In this document: piece after piece, positions 51,573 through 60,215 of the stretch
Numbering within the stretch: position 1 is the first letter of the stretch
How the letters are laid out: the number at the start of each line of letters is the position of its first letter
Assembly: GCA_016869215.1 (NCBI GenBank)
Contig: VGEP01000010.1
Location: forward strand, 62,001 to 126,000
Length of the DNA stretch: 64,000 bases
Reading direction: 5' to 3'
From: Alphaproteobacteria bacterium
Lineage (GTDB): Bacteria; Pseudomonadota; Alphaproteobacteria; Rhizobiales; Xanthobacteraceae
The notes under the pieces: generated by a model
Database searches by the model: none
What the model saw: only the letters and a program-made list of their open reading frames with translations
What the model was told of the DNA's origin: nothing
Program-made: the position numbers and the translations under genes

Positions 51573-52580
51573 ATGCGAACACTGACAGCCGCCGCGTGTC
51601 TGCTGCTCGTGGCCCTGCCCGCGCAGGCGCAGTCGGTCGAGGACTTCTACAAGGGCAAGTCGATCAATCTGGTGATCGGCTTCTCGGTCGGCGGCGGCTA
51701 CGACCTCTACGCGCGCCACCTCGGCCGCCATATCGGCAAGCACATCCCCGGCAATCCGACGATCGTGCCGCAGAACATGGCCGGCGCAGGCTCGCTTCGC
51801 GCGGCGAACTTCCTCTATTCGGCGGCGCCGAAGGACGGCACCGCGTTCGGCACCTTCGCGCGCACCACCGGCATCAACCCGCTGCTGGAGAGCGGCGCGA
51901 CCTTCGACGGCACCAAGTTCTCCTGGATCGGCAGCGTCACCGACGACGTGTCGACCTGCATCACCTGGCACACCACGGCGATCAAGACCTGGCAGGACTT
52001 CACCACCAAGCCGGTGACGCTCGGCGGCCAGGGCCCGTCGTCGGAGCCGGACATCTTCGCGCGGCTCTACAAGAACGTGTTCGGCGCGCCGATCAAGCTG
52101 GTCGCGGGCTATCCCGGCACCAACGAGATCACGCTCGCCATGGAGCGCGGCGAGGTCGACGGGCTGTGCGGCCTGTCGTGGAGCACGATCAAGACGCGGC
52201 ACGCCAAGTGGCTCGCCGAAAAGCGGATCAACGTGCTGGTGCAGTCGTCGTTCAAGAAGGTCGCGGACCTCGGCGACGTGCCGCTGGTGCTGGACCTGAC
52301 CAAGGACGCGGAGAAGCTGCAGATCCTCAAGCTGATCCTCGCGGCGCAGGAGATGGCGCGGCCGTTCGCGGCGCCGCCCGGCATCCCCGCAGACCGCAAG
52401 GCCGCGCTGGTCGCGGCGTTCGACAAGACCATGAAGGACCCGGAGTATCTCGCCGAGGCGCAGAAGGCGCGGATCGAGGTCAACCCGGTGAGCGGTCCGG
52501 CCATCGACAAGCTCCTGGCCGAACTTTACGCGACGCCGAAGGACGTGGTGAAGAAGGCGAGCGAGGCGATCACGAAGTGA
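51573..52580 (+). CDS. Bug/TctC-family solute receptor
   Basis: A 335-residue periplasmic protein with a signal peptide (about 1-20, ending ALPAQA). The SVEDFYKGKSINLVIGFSVGGGYDLYARHLGRHI and VPQNMAGAGSLRAANFLY segments resemble the diverged Bug branch found near molybdenum hydroxylase genes. The ligand is unknown. The start at ATG 51573 follows GGGAGA. It belongs to the operon with the GlcG-like and molybdopterin-binding proteins. Confidence 0.85.
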   Translation: MRTLTAAACLLLVALPAQAQSVEDFYKGKSINLVIGFSVGGGYDLYARHLGRHIGKHIPGNPTIVPQNMAGAGSLRAANFLYSAAPKDGTAFGTFARTTGINPLLESGATFDGTKFSWIGSVTDDVSTCITWHTTAIKTWQDFTTKPVTLGGQGPSSEPDIFARLYKNVFGAPIKLVAGYPGTNEITLAMERGEVDGLCGLSWSTIKTRHAKWLAEKRINVLVQSSFKKVADLGDVPLVLDLTKDAEKLQILKLILAAQEMARPFAAPPGIPADRKAALVAAFDKTMKDPEYLAEAQKARIEVNPVSGPAIDKLLAELYATPKDVVKKASEAITK

Positions 52581-52589
52581 CCGCGCCCG

Positions 52590-53006
52590 ATGGATCGCGG
52601 CGTCAGCCTGCCGGCCGGCTTTGACGCGATGCGGGCGTTCCTGCACGCGCAATGGGAAGACGGCGGGAGACGGTCCGAGGATTTGGCGATCCTGCTCGGA
52701 AGCCTGGACCGCGGCACTGCGCAGGACGGCGCACCGGCCGATCCCGCGCAATGGAGCGACTGGATCGACGCGGTGCTGACGGTCCGGCCGGACCTGAAGG
52801 GCCGGATCGAAGATGGCGGCGTCACGATCGGCCCAGGCGAGGCGTTCGAAGCGATGCGCGCGTTCCTCGCGGCGTACTGGGAGCGCGGCGGCCGCACCGA
52901 ACGCGGCATCGGCGAAATCGCCGAAGCCCTGGACCGGGACCGCGCCACGGCCGGACTGCAACAACGCTGGTCTGCGGCGGTGCGGATGGCGCAGCCCCGG
53001 TCATGA
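52590..53006 (+). CDS. Hypothetical protein with an internal duplication
   Basis: A 138-residue acidic soluble protein made of two similar halves. Residues about 9-65 (FDAMRAFLHAQWEDGGRRSEDLA...LGSLDR...WSDWIDAV) and about 84-135 (FEAMRAFLAAYWERGGRTERGIG...AEALDR...WSAAV) align clearly. The family may include contact-dependent-inhibition immunity-like or unknown small proteins. It is located 10 nt after the Bug receptor gene in the operon. Function unknown. Confidence 0.6.
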   Translation: MDRGVSLPAGFDAMRAFLHAQWEDGGRRSEDLAILLGSLDRGTAQDGAPADPAQWSDWIDAVLTVRPDLKGRIEDGGVTIGPGEAFEAMRAFLAAYWERGGRTERGIGEIAEALDRDRATAGLQQRWSAAVRMAQPRS

Positions 53007-53022
53007 CTGGTAAGACCGTCGC

Positions 53023-55338
53023 ATGCCTCCCCTGATCGGCGCCCGCATCGCCCGCCTGGAAGACGAGCCGCTGCTGCGCGGCAAGGGCCGCTTCGTCGAC
53101 GACATCGCGCTGCCGGACGCGCTGCATGTTGCGTTCGTGCGGAGCCCGCATCCGCACGCGCTCATCAAGGGCATCGACAAGAGCGCGGCTCTGGCGCTGC
53201 AAGGCGTCCATGCGGTGCTCACCCTCGACGATCTCGCCAAGGTGATGGTCCAGCGCCGCATGGTGCGGCACTCCAATTCGGGCATGCCGCTCGACCGCGC
53301 CTGGGCCTTTGCGCTCGCCGACGGCGAGACGGCTTACGTCGGCGAGCCGGTGGCGATGGTGGTCGCCGGCGACCGCTATCTCGCCGAGGACGCCGCGGCG
53401 CTGGTCATGGTCGACTACGAGCCCCTGCCCTTCACGGCCGACGTGCGGAAGGCGAAAGACGGCCCGCCAGTGCGGCGCGAGCTGAAGTCCAACGTCGTCA
53501 CCAGCTACAAGGTCGGCTTCGGCGACGCCGACGCGGCGTTCAAGGCCGCGGCCCACGTGTTCAAGACGCCGCTCTGGCAGCACCGCGGCGCGGCGCATTC
53601 GATCGAGGCGCGCGGTACCATCGCCGAGGTGCGCTCAAGCGACGGCGGCATCACGGTGCATTCGTCGACCCAGAAGGCGCACGATCTCGCGCAGACGCTG
53701 ACCTCGCTGATGGATTTCGACGCCGGATTGCGCGTCGCGGCGCCCGACATCGGCGGCGGCTTCGGGGCCAAGCTCTGCGTCTATTCCGAGGACGTCGCGG
53801 TGGTCGCTGCGGCGAAATTGCTCAACCGCTCGATCAAGTGGGCGGAAGACCGCCGCGAGTATTTCACCAACGCGGTGCATGAGCGCGACCAGTACTGGAC
53901 GCTGGAGGTCGCGGCCGACAACGACGGCAAGGTGCTCGGCGTCCGCGGCACAGTGCTGCACGACACCGGGGCCTACACGCTGCAGGACCCGAACATTCCT
54001 TACAATTCCGCGTCCACCATGAGCGGGCCTTACACCGTGGCCAATCTCGCGATGGAGGTCACGATCGCGATGACCAACACCGCGCCGGTGTCCTCGGTGC
54101 GCGGCGCAGGCTATCCGCAGGCCGCATTCGCAATGGAGCGGCTGCTCGATCTGGTGGCGCACGAGCTGAAGCTCGACCGCGCCGAGGTGCGGCGGCGCAA
54201 CCTCATCCCGGCGTCGAAGATGCCCTACGAGAAGCCGCTGAAAACCCGCGCCGGCATGACGATCCAATACGACAGCGGCGACTATCCGGCGTGCCAGGAC
54301 GAGGTGCTCAAAGCCGCGGGCTGGGCGGAGTTTCCGGAGCGCCAGGCGGAGGCGCGCGCGCAAGGCCGCTACATCGGTATGGGGCTGGCGCACGGTGTCA
54401 AGGGCTCGGGCCGTGGGCCGTTCGAGTCGGGGCTCGTTCGCGTTTCGAGAACCGGCAAGGTCACGATCTTCACCGGCGCCTCCGCCATGGGCCAGGGTCT
54501 TGCGACCGCGATGGCGCAGATTGCGGCGAGCCAGTTGGGCATTTCCGCCGACAAGATTTCCGTGGTCGCGGGCGACACCGCGACCGTTTCGCTCGGCCTC
54601 GGCGGCTTCGCCAGCCGGCAGACCGTCACCGCGGGTTCCTCGGTGATGCTCGCGGCGAAGGCCGTGGCCGACAAGGCGAAGAAGGTCGCCTCGCATGTGC
54701 TGGAGGCCGACGAAGGCGATTTGGAGCTTGCCGACGGCGAGGTGCGGGTCGCGGGCGCGCCGCAGCTCGCGATGAAGCTGTCCGAGATCGCGCGCATTCT
54801 GCAAGGCGCGCCGGGCTACGGCTTCCCGCCCGGCGTCGATCCGGGCCTCGAAGCCAACGTCATGCACCGCACCGACGCGCTGTGCTACGCCAACGGCTGT
54901 CACGCCGCCGAGGTCGAGGTCGATCCCGAGACCGGCGCGGTGACGATCCTGCGCTATGTCGCGATCCAGGACTCCGGCGTGCTGATCAATCCCACGATGG
55001 TCGAAGGCCAGATCCACGGCGGCGTCGCGCACGGCATCGGCAACGCGCTCTACGAGTGGATGGGCTACGACGAGCAGGGCCAGCCGGTGACCACGACCTT
55101 TGCCGACTACCTGCTGCCGTCGGCGACCGAGGTGCCGATGGTCGTGACGCTCGCCAAGCAGACGCCCTCGCCGCTCAATCCGCTCGGCGTCAAGGGAGTC
55201 GGCGAGGCCGGCACGATCCCGGCCGCGGCGGCACTGATTTCGGCGGTCGAGGATGCGCTGTCGCCGTTCAACGCGCGGATCGAGCACTTCCCGTTAAGGC
55301 CGATGGAGATCGTGCGGATGGTGCGCGGCGCGCAGTGA
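53023..55338 (+). CDS. Molybdopterin-binding large subunit of a xanthine/CO-dehydrogenase-family hydroxylase
   Basis: A 771-residue catalytic subunit. Motifs are GGGFGAK, SSVRGAGYPQAAFAMERLLD (the position of the active-site loop, which is neither the CO-oxidising AYRCSFR loop nor AYRGAGR), and GVKGVGEAGTIPAAA with the catalytic Glu near the C-terminus. It probably hydroxylates an aromatic or N-heterocyclic substrate. The FAD and 2Fe-2S subunits are not adjacent; candidates lie at 61659-63711 on the opposite strand. Confidence 0.87.
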   Translation: MPPLIGARIARLEDEPLLRGKGRFVDDIALPDALHVAFVRSPHPHALIKGIDKSAALALQGVHAVLTLDDLAKVMVQRRMVRHSNSGMPLDRAWAFALADGETAYVGEPVAMVVAGDRYLAEDAAALVMVDYEPLPFTADVRKAKDGPPVRRELKSNVVTSYKVGFGDADAAFKAAAHVFKTPLWQHRGAAHSIEARGTIAEVRSSDGGITVHSSTQKAHDLAQTLTSLMDFDAGLRVAAPDIGGGFGAKLCVYSEDVAVVAAAKLLNRSIKWAEDRREYFTNAVHERDQYWTLEVAADNDGKVLGVRGTVLHDTGAYTLQDPNIPYNSASTMSGPYTVANLAMEVTIAMTNTAPVSSVRGAGYPQAAFAMERLLDLVAHELKLDRAEVRRRNLIPASKMPYEKPLKTRAGMTIQYDSGDYPACQDEVLKAAGWAEFPERQAEARAQGRYIGMGLAHGVKGSGRGPFESGLVRVSRTGKVTIFTGASAMGQGLATAMAQIAASQLGISADKISVVAGDTATVSLGLGGFASRQTVTAGSSVMLAAKAVADKAKKVASHVLEADEGDLELADGEVRVAGAPQLAMKLSEIARILQGAPGYGFPPGVDPGLEANVMHRTDALCYANGCHAAEVEVDPETGAVTILRYVAIQDSGVLINPTMVEGQIHGGVAHGIGNALYEWMGYDEQGQPVTTTFADYLLPSATEVPMVVTLAKQTPSPLNPLGVKGVGEAGTIPAAAALISAVEDALSPFNARIEHFPLRPMEIVRMVRGAQ

Positions 55339-55356
55339 GCGCGCCGCCGTTGCACC

Positions 55357-56331
55357 CTACTTCTTCGCCCCCGAGGCCTTGATGATCGGGCCGAACTTGG
55401 CGGCATCGGCCTTGATGCGCGCGGTGAACTCCACCGGCGACGTCGCACCGACGTGGATGCCCTGCCCGGCGAGCCGCTGTCGCAGATCGGGATCGGCGAC
55501 CGCCTTGGCGAACATCGCGTGCAGGTTGGCGATCGCCGCGTCCGGAGTCTTGCCGGGCGCAGTCAAGCCGAACCAGACGAACTCCGAGTTGACGTCCGCA
55601 TGGCCGGCCTCGACGAAGGTCGGCACATCCGGGACTTCGGTCATGCGCGTCCGGGACGTCACCGCGAGCGGTCGCAGCGCGCCCGAGGCGATGTGACCTT
55701 TGCTCGGCAGCACGCCGACGAACATCATGTCGACGCGCCCGGCGACCAGATCGATCACCGCGGGCGCGGCGCCACGATAGGGGATATGCACCAGCGGCGC
55801 GCCGGTGGCTTTGCCGAACAATTCGCCGAGCAGGTGGCCCGCCGTGCCTACGCCTTGTGAGGCGTACGACAATCCGCCTTGCTTCTTCTTCGCCAGCGCC
55901 ACCAGTTCCGCAACCGACTTGGCCTCGACCGCAGAGGGCACCGCCAGCATCAGAGGGAACGAGAACAGCGGCGTGATGTGCTTGAAGTCGGCGAGCGGAT
56001 CGTAGGGCGTGCCCGCGGGCATCGCCGGGTTGATCACGTGGGTGGCGTAGCTCGACAGCATGATGGTGCGCCCGTCCGGGGCCGCATCCTTGAGGCCGAC
56101 GGTCGCGACCACGCCGCCGCCGCCGGGGCGGTTCTCGATCACGAACTTGGGTCCGCCCATCTGCTCGACCTTGGCGGCGATGGTGCGCACGCCGATGTCG
56201 GAGCTGCCGCCGGCGGCGACCGAAACCACAATCGTGACCTGCGATTGCGCCGCGGCGGGCGCGCCGGCAATCGCCAGCCCTGCGGCCGCCACGAGTGGCG
56301 CGATAGTCCGGTGACCGAATCGACGAAGCAT
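55357..56331 (-). CDS. Bug/TctC-family solute receptor
   Basis: A 324-residue protein with a signal peptide (about 1-28, ending APAAAQ). The family pattern is VTIVVSVAAGGSSDIGVRTIA, ENRPGGGGVVATVGL, LVHIPYRGAAPAVIDLVAGRVDMM. The start at ATG 56331 follows GGAGGAC. It is divergent from the signal-less binding-fold gene at 56418 across a palindromic operator-like site. Confidence 0.9.
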   Translation of the reverse strand: MLRRFGHRTIAPLVAAAGLAIAGAPAAAQSQVTIVVSVAAGGSSDIGVRTIAAKVEQMGGPKFVIENRPGGGGVVATVGLKDAAPDGRTIMLSSYATHVINPAMPAGTPYDPLADFKHITPLFSFPLMLAVPSAVEAKSVAELVALAKKKQGGLSYASQGVGTAGHLLGELFGKATGAPLVHIPYRGAAPAVIDLVAGRVDMMFVGVLPSKGHIASGALRPLAVTSRTRMTEVPDVPTFVEAGHADVNSEFVWFGLTAPGKTPDAAIANLHAMFAKAVADPDLRQRLAGQGIHVGATSPVEFTARIKADAAKFGPIIKASGAKK

Positions 56332-56365
56332 GGCGTCCTCCCTGAAAGGAGACGCATGTTGTCTA

Positions 56366-56386
56366 ATTTGCACGCGCGGTGCAAAT
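56366..56386. promoter_or_regulatory. Operator-like palindrome between divergent genes
   Basis: ATTTGCAC (56366-56373) and GTGCAAAT (56379-56386) are perfect inverted copies separated by 5 nt (GCGCG). It lies 35 nt upstream of the Bug gene start and 32 nt upstream of the other start. The size and symmetry fit a dimeric repressor site. No regulator gene lies nearby. Confidence 0.55.
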
Positions 56387-56417
56387 ATCCGATCCGCTGG
56401 TCAGAACGAGGATCGGA

Positions 56418-57317
56418 ATGCCGGACCGGATCGCCGCGGGGCTTGTCTCGCGCACCTATTTCAACATGCCGCTGTGGGCGTCGCAGGAGCATGGCTTCTT
56501 CGCAGACGAGGGTCTCGCGGTCGAAGGCACGATCTTCGGCAACGCCTCGCAGGTCGAGCCGCTGCTCGATGGCACGTTCCAAGTGTTCATCGGCTCGCCG
56601 GAGCTTGCGATCCAGAACGCCGCCGCGGGCGGCCCGCTACGGATCGTGGCGGGCAACGCCGGCAAGCTCGTGCATTCGTTGATTGCGCGTGCGCCGTTCA
56701 AGCGGTTCGAAGATCTGCGCGGGCGCACCGTCGGCATCTTTACCGAGAAGGAAGGCACGTTCTTCCACGTGCGCGCGATGCTCGCCGCGCACGGGCTGAA
56801 CTATCCCGGCGACTATCTGATCAAGCACACCGGCGGCGTGCCGCCGCGCCACAAGGCGCTGCTGGCGGGCGAGATCGACGCCGGCCTGCAATCGGTGCCG
56901 TGGAACTATCTCGCCGAGGACGAGGGCATGAACAACCTCGGCGACGCGATCGATACCGTGCCGGACTGGCAGTTCGTCTCGATCAACGTCAATCGAGACT
57001 GGGCGCGGGCCAACCGCGACGTGCTGGTGCGCTTCCTGCGCGCGATGCGGCGCGGCACAGAATGGCTCTACGCCAACCGTGAGGCGGCCTCGGCAATCGC
57101 CGCGCGCGAACTACCGGCATCGATGGAGCATGCCCGGCGCGCGTGGGACTATTTCACGAGCAAGGACGCGCTCACCCGCGACATGTCCGTCAACCGCAAG
57201 GGCATCGCCAAGGTGATCGAGACGCTGAAGCTCGCGGGGCTGCTGCCGCCCGAGGCGGCCGACGATCCCGGCGCCTATATCGAGGACGAGTATCTCGCCG
57301 AGGCGCGAAAAGGCTAG
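56418..57317 (+). CDS. NMT1/SsuA-like binding-protein-fold protein without signal peptide
   Basis: A 299-residue protein starting at ATG 56418 (MPDRIAAGLVSRTYFNMPLW) with GAGGA upstream. The NMT1 pattern PLWASQEHGFFADEGLAVEGTIFG and LLAGEIDAGLQSVPWNYLAEDEG is clear. No signal peptide is present, so a cytosolic or enzyme role is possible. A GTG at 56379 would extend it into the operator palindrome. The stop TAG shares the tetranucleotide CTAG with the convergent gene. Confidence 0.7.
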   Translation: MPDRIAAGLVSRTYFNMPLWASQEHGFFADEGLAVEGTIFGNASQVEPLLDGTFQVFIGSPELAIQNAAAGGPLRIVAGNAGKLVHSLIARAPFKRFEDLRGRTVGIFTEKEGTFFHVRAMLAAHGLNYPGDYLIKHTGGVPPRHKALLAGEIDAGLQSVPWNYLAEDEGMNNLGDAIDTVPDWQFVSINVNRDWARANRDVLVRFLRAMRRGTEWLYANREAASAIAARELPASMEHARRAWDYFTSKDALTRDMSVNRKGIAKVIETLKLAGLLPPEAADDPGAYIEDEYLAEARKG

Positions 57318-57685
57318 CGCCGCCGCGTGTCGCGCCACGGCATCGCAAACAGCGGCCGCAGCATGAAGTAGAACAGCGGCGCGAGCATCAGCGTCCAGAA
57401 CGCCCAGACAGTGCGAACGATCGCGTTGTGCGTGCTCCAGCCCTCGACCCGGCGGCCGTCCACGTCCAGACATACGACCGGCCGGTGCGGGCGCGACGTC
57501 CGCGACTGATAGTGGCGCGGCGCGATCCGGCCCGATTCCGGGCAGAACGCCTGCGACACGCCGGGCACGCGGTCGATCCAATGGAAATAGAGCGTCATCG
57601 GCATCATGAACGCGCCGCCGAGCAGCAGCGCGAGGCCGAGCGCAAGGCCCGCGGCGGGCAGCGAACGGGGAAGAAAGCGGCGCAT
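57314..57685 (-). CDS. Two-pass membrane protein of unknown function
   Basis: A 123-residue protein with two hydrophobic segments (about 12-30 and 93-112), and a cytosolic or periplasmic loop containing CPESGRIAPRHYQSRTSRPHRP and a second Cys (VVCLDVDGRRVEG). No family is recognised. ATG 57685 (MRRFLPRSL) is chosen; an ATG at 57730 is in frame. Confidence 0.6.
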   Translation of the reverse strand: MRRFLPRSLPAAGLALGLALLLGGAFMMPMTLYFHWIDRVPGVSQAFCPESGRIAPRHYQSRTSRPHRPVVCLDVDGRRVEGWSTHNAIVRTVWAFWTLMLAPLFYFMLRPLFAMPWRDTRRR

Positions 57686-57763
57686 GGCACGGACCGGGAT
57701 GGCGTGGGGACGATCCTTGTTGGTCGCCAAGACAAAGCCGGAGGTTCGAAAGGCGCTGCTTCC

Positions 57764-57823
57764 GTCATTCCGGGACTCCCCGAAGGGGCGGGCCCGGAAT
57801 GACAGCGGAGAGCCTGTGCTCTC
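57764..57823. repeat. GTCATTCCGGG palindrome and adjacent hairpin
   Basis: GTCATTCCGGG (57764-57774) and CCCGGAATGAC (57793-57803) are inverted copies, followed by a second hairpin GAGAGC-CTGT-GCTCTC (57808-57823). The second lies 4 nt past the stop of the dioxygenase gene (minus strand, ends 57827) and may terminate it. Confidence 0.65.
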
Positions 57824-57826
57824 GGC

Positions 57827-58885
57827 CTACCGCCCCGGCCGCAGGCGCTGGATCTGCAACTGCGCCAGGAACGGCACCAGCGGGTGCGCGCCCATCTTCA
57901 CGATCGACGGCAGATCGAGCGCGATCAGCGCCTCGCGCTGGGCAGGCGGCAGCGCGAATTTGCCGGCGTAGGCCTTCGCATCCTTCATGTACTGCGCGCG
58001 TTCGTCTGCATCGTGGGCGAGCGCGTGCAGCGCCGCGGTCAATTCGACCAGCTCGGGCTTGATCGACGGGTAGTGCGCCGCGTGGTCCTTGGGCTCGCCG
58101 CCGATCCAGCCAAGCGAGGCGTAGTTATGGTGCCAGCTCGGATCGAACGACACCACGTCCGGCTTGCGCTCGCCGATGGCACCCGCGGCCGCGGCCCAGC
58201 AGCGCAATTCGATGTTGCCCTTGTCGTCGAGTTCCGCTTCGTCATAGCCGATCAGCGACTTCAGCTTGCCCGCGGCGAGCTGCTCCAGCACGCGCTTGTC
58301 CCAGTCGAGCTCCGGGTTGGAGTAGCGGTCGGTGCCTGGAAAATGCGACATGCCGCCGCTCGAAAGAATCACGGTGCGTAGGCCAAGCTGTGTCACCGTG
58401 CGCGCCACGGCCTGGCCGAAGGCGTAGCAGCGCTCCATGGTCGGCTGCGGCGGAAGATAAGCATTCACGTAGATCGGCAGCACCGGATCTGTGAGCCCGA
58501 GATGCGTCAGCGGAATGCCGATGGCATAGTCGATCTTCGCCGTCGAGGTGAAGGCCGGATCGAAGCCCTGGCGATAGAGCTGCCGCACGACCTCGAAGCC
58601 GATCTCGCTCGGCACCTTCCAGTGGAACTTGCGGCCCGCGAACTCGCCCGTCGCCTCGCCGCCGACATGCACGGTGAAGGCCGGGCAGACGTTGTGAAAG
58701 AACTGCTCGGCGTGGTCATTGGAGAAGATGATCCAGAGGTCCGGCTTGAGCGCCTTCAGCCGCGCGCCGATGTCGGCCGCCACCGCGCGCACCTTCTCGA
58801 CGTTCGCCTTGTCCTCGGTCTCAGGCATGGTGAAAAACTGCGGCGCGTGCGGCAGCATCGCGCCCCCGATCACCGTGGACATCAT
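57827..58885 (-). CDS. LigB-type extradiol dioxygenase with C-terminal LigA-like part
   Basis: A 352-residue ring-cleavage enzyme of the protocatechuate 4,5-dioxygenase beta-subunit family. Putative iron ligands are seen in GGAMLPHAPQF (H13) and FSNDHAEQFF (H58), with the catalytic His in SSGGMSHFPG and the Glu in GNIELRCWAAAAGA. The last 55 residues (AYAGKFALPPAQREALIALDLPSIVKMGAHPLVPFLAQLQ) resemble the small LigA subunit, suggesting a natural fusion. ATG 58885 (MMSTVIGG) is chosen for GGAG upstream. The substrate is unknown. Confidence 0.78.
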   Translation of the reverse strand: MMSTVIGGAMLPHAPQFFTMPETEDKANVEKVRAVAADIGARLKALKPDLWIIFSNDHAEQFFHNVCPAFTVHVGGEATGEFAGRKFHWKVPSEIGFEVVRQLYRQGFDPAFTSTAKIDYAIGIPLTHLGLTDPVLPIYVNAYLPPQPTMERCYAFGQAVARTVTQLGLRTVILSSGGMSHFPGTDRYSNPELDWDKRVLEQLAAGKLKSLIGYDEAELDDKGNIELRCWAAAAGAIGERKPDVVSFDPSWHHNYASLGWIGGEPKDHAAHYPSIKPELVELTAALHALAHDADERAQYMKDAKAYAGKFALPPAQREALIALDLPSIVKMGAHPLVPFLAQLQIQRLRPGR

Positions 58886-58961
58886 GGCCCGCTCCATCGC
58901 GTTGCGGCGACCGCCGCCGTCCCGCAAAACGTAGTGCGGCGTGCGGCACCCGACAAGCGAA

Positions 58962-58994
58962 ACGCCCCTCTCCCGGGTCTCGGGAGAGGGGCGT
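58962..58994 (-). terminator. Strong hairpin between minus-strand genes
   Basis: ACGCCCCTCTCCCG (58962-58975) and CGGGAGAGGGGCGT (58981-58994) form a perfect 14-bp stem with a 5-nt loop, 37 nt after the stop of the Bug gene at 59031. The CTCTCCC/GGGAGAG core also resembles the palindromes in imuB. The T-run is weak. Confidence 0.6.
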
Positions 58995-59030
58995 CAAACG
59001 CCAGAGACGAAGTGTCGAGGTCTGCCGTCG

Positions 59031-59999
59031 CTACTGCGCCTTGATGCCGGCTTCCTTGACCACCTTGCCCCACAGTTCGAATTCGGAGTGGTAGAATTTT
59101 TCGAACTGCGGCTGGGTCATCTTCACGATCTGCGCGCCGCGATCGGCGAACTGCTTCTGCACCTCGGGCTTGTCCTGGATCGCCGCGATCTCCTTGTTCA
59201 GCAGATCGATAATGGCCTTGGGCGTGCCCTTCGGCGCCGCAAGCCCGATCCAGTTGCCGCCGGAGTACTCCGGAAAGCCGGCCTCGGCGAACGTCGGAAC
59301 GTCTGGGAACGCCGGCAGCCGCTTGTCGGACGCGACGGCGAGACCGCGCAGCTTGCCGCCCTTGACGTGCGACGACAGGCTCGACGCCGATGCGATGACG
59401 GCCTTGGTGTTGCCGGCGATCACGTCGATGGTGCCGGGGCCCGCGCCGCGAAACGGCACGTGCACCACGTCGATCTTGGTGAGCAGCTTGAACAGCTCCA
59501 TGCCGAGATGCAGCGCGCCGCCAGTGCCTCCCGAGGCATAGTAGATCGAGCCGGGCTTCGCCTTGGCGAGCGCGACGAACTCCTTGGCCGTCTTGGCCGG
59601 CAGGTCGGGATTGACCGCGAGCATGTTCGCGCTGGTGATGAACAGCGCGATCGGGATGAAGCCGTTGCGCCCGTCGTAATTCAGCTTGTAGAGCACCGGC
59701 TGCACGGGATTGGCGATCGACACGATGCCGAGCGTGTAGCCGTCCGGCGCGGCGTTCGCGACCATCTCGGTGCCGACGACACCGCCGGCCCCGGTGCGGT
59801 TCTCGGGGATGAACTGCTTGCCGAGCTTCTCGGTGAGGTGCGTGGCCATCACCCGCGCGGCGATGTCGTTCAGGCCGCCGGGCGCGAACGGGATGACGAT
59901 CCGGACCGGCTTGGCCGGGTAGTCCTGGGCCGCGGCCGGCGCGGCGAAGACCAGCGTCGCCCCGGCGACCGCTGCAATCAATGAGTGCACTCGTAACAT
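59031..59999 (-). CDS. Bug/TctC-family solute receptor
   Basis: A 322-residue protein with a signal peptide (about 1-24, ending APAAA). Typical segments are DYPAKPVRIVIPFAPGGLNDIAARV, ENRTGAGGVVGTEMVA and VVHVPFRGAGPGTIDVIAGNT. It is close in sequence to the Bug protein at 60522-61490. Start at ATG 59999 after GGAGGAA. It lies upstream of the dioxygenase gene on the same strand, separated by the hairpin at 58962. Confidence 0.9.
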   Translation of the reverse strand: MLRVHSLIAAVAGATLVFAAPAAAQDYPAKPVRIVIPFAPGGLNDIAARVMATHLTEKLGKQFIPENRTGAGGVVGTEMVANAAPDGYTLGIVSIANPVQPVLYKLNYDGRNGFIPIALFITSANMLAVNPDLPAKTAKEFVALAKAKPGSIYYASGGTGGALHLGMELFKLLTKIDVVHVPFRGAGPGTIDVIAGNTKAVIASASSLSSHVKGGKLRGLAVASDKRLPAFPDVPTFAEAGFPEYSGGNWIGLAAPKGTPKAIIDLLNKEIAAIQDKPEVQKQFADRGAQIVKMTQPQFEKFYHSEFELWGKVVKEAGIKAQ

Positions 60000-60215
60000 C
60001 TATTCCTCCATGACGCGAAAGCGTGGACGGAGAATGCTGTGTCCTTGCGGGGTTTTCAACCGCCGGGATGTCTCACCCCGGGCAGCCGGCGCCACCCGCC
60101 GGTCGGCCTCGGACGGATGCCGACAAATCGATGCAAATCGCCGAGATGCGATTAGCAGCCTGTTGTGGGGGCCGTCGTAGCGTCCGGGAGCTGGCCCCCG
60201 CCAGACCGGATCGCC

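Noticed and set aside
53023..55338. Aerobic CO dehydrogenase large subunit (coxL)
   Set aside because: The characteristic AYRCSFR loop is absent.
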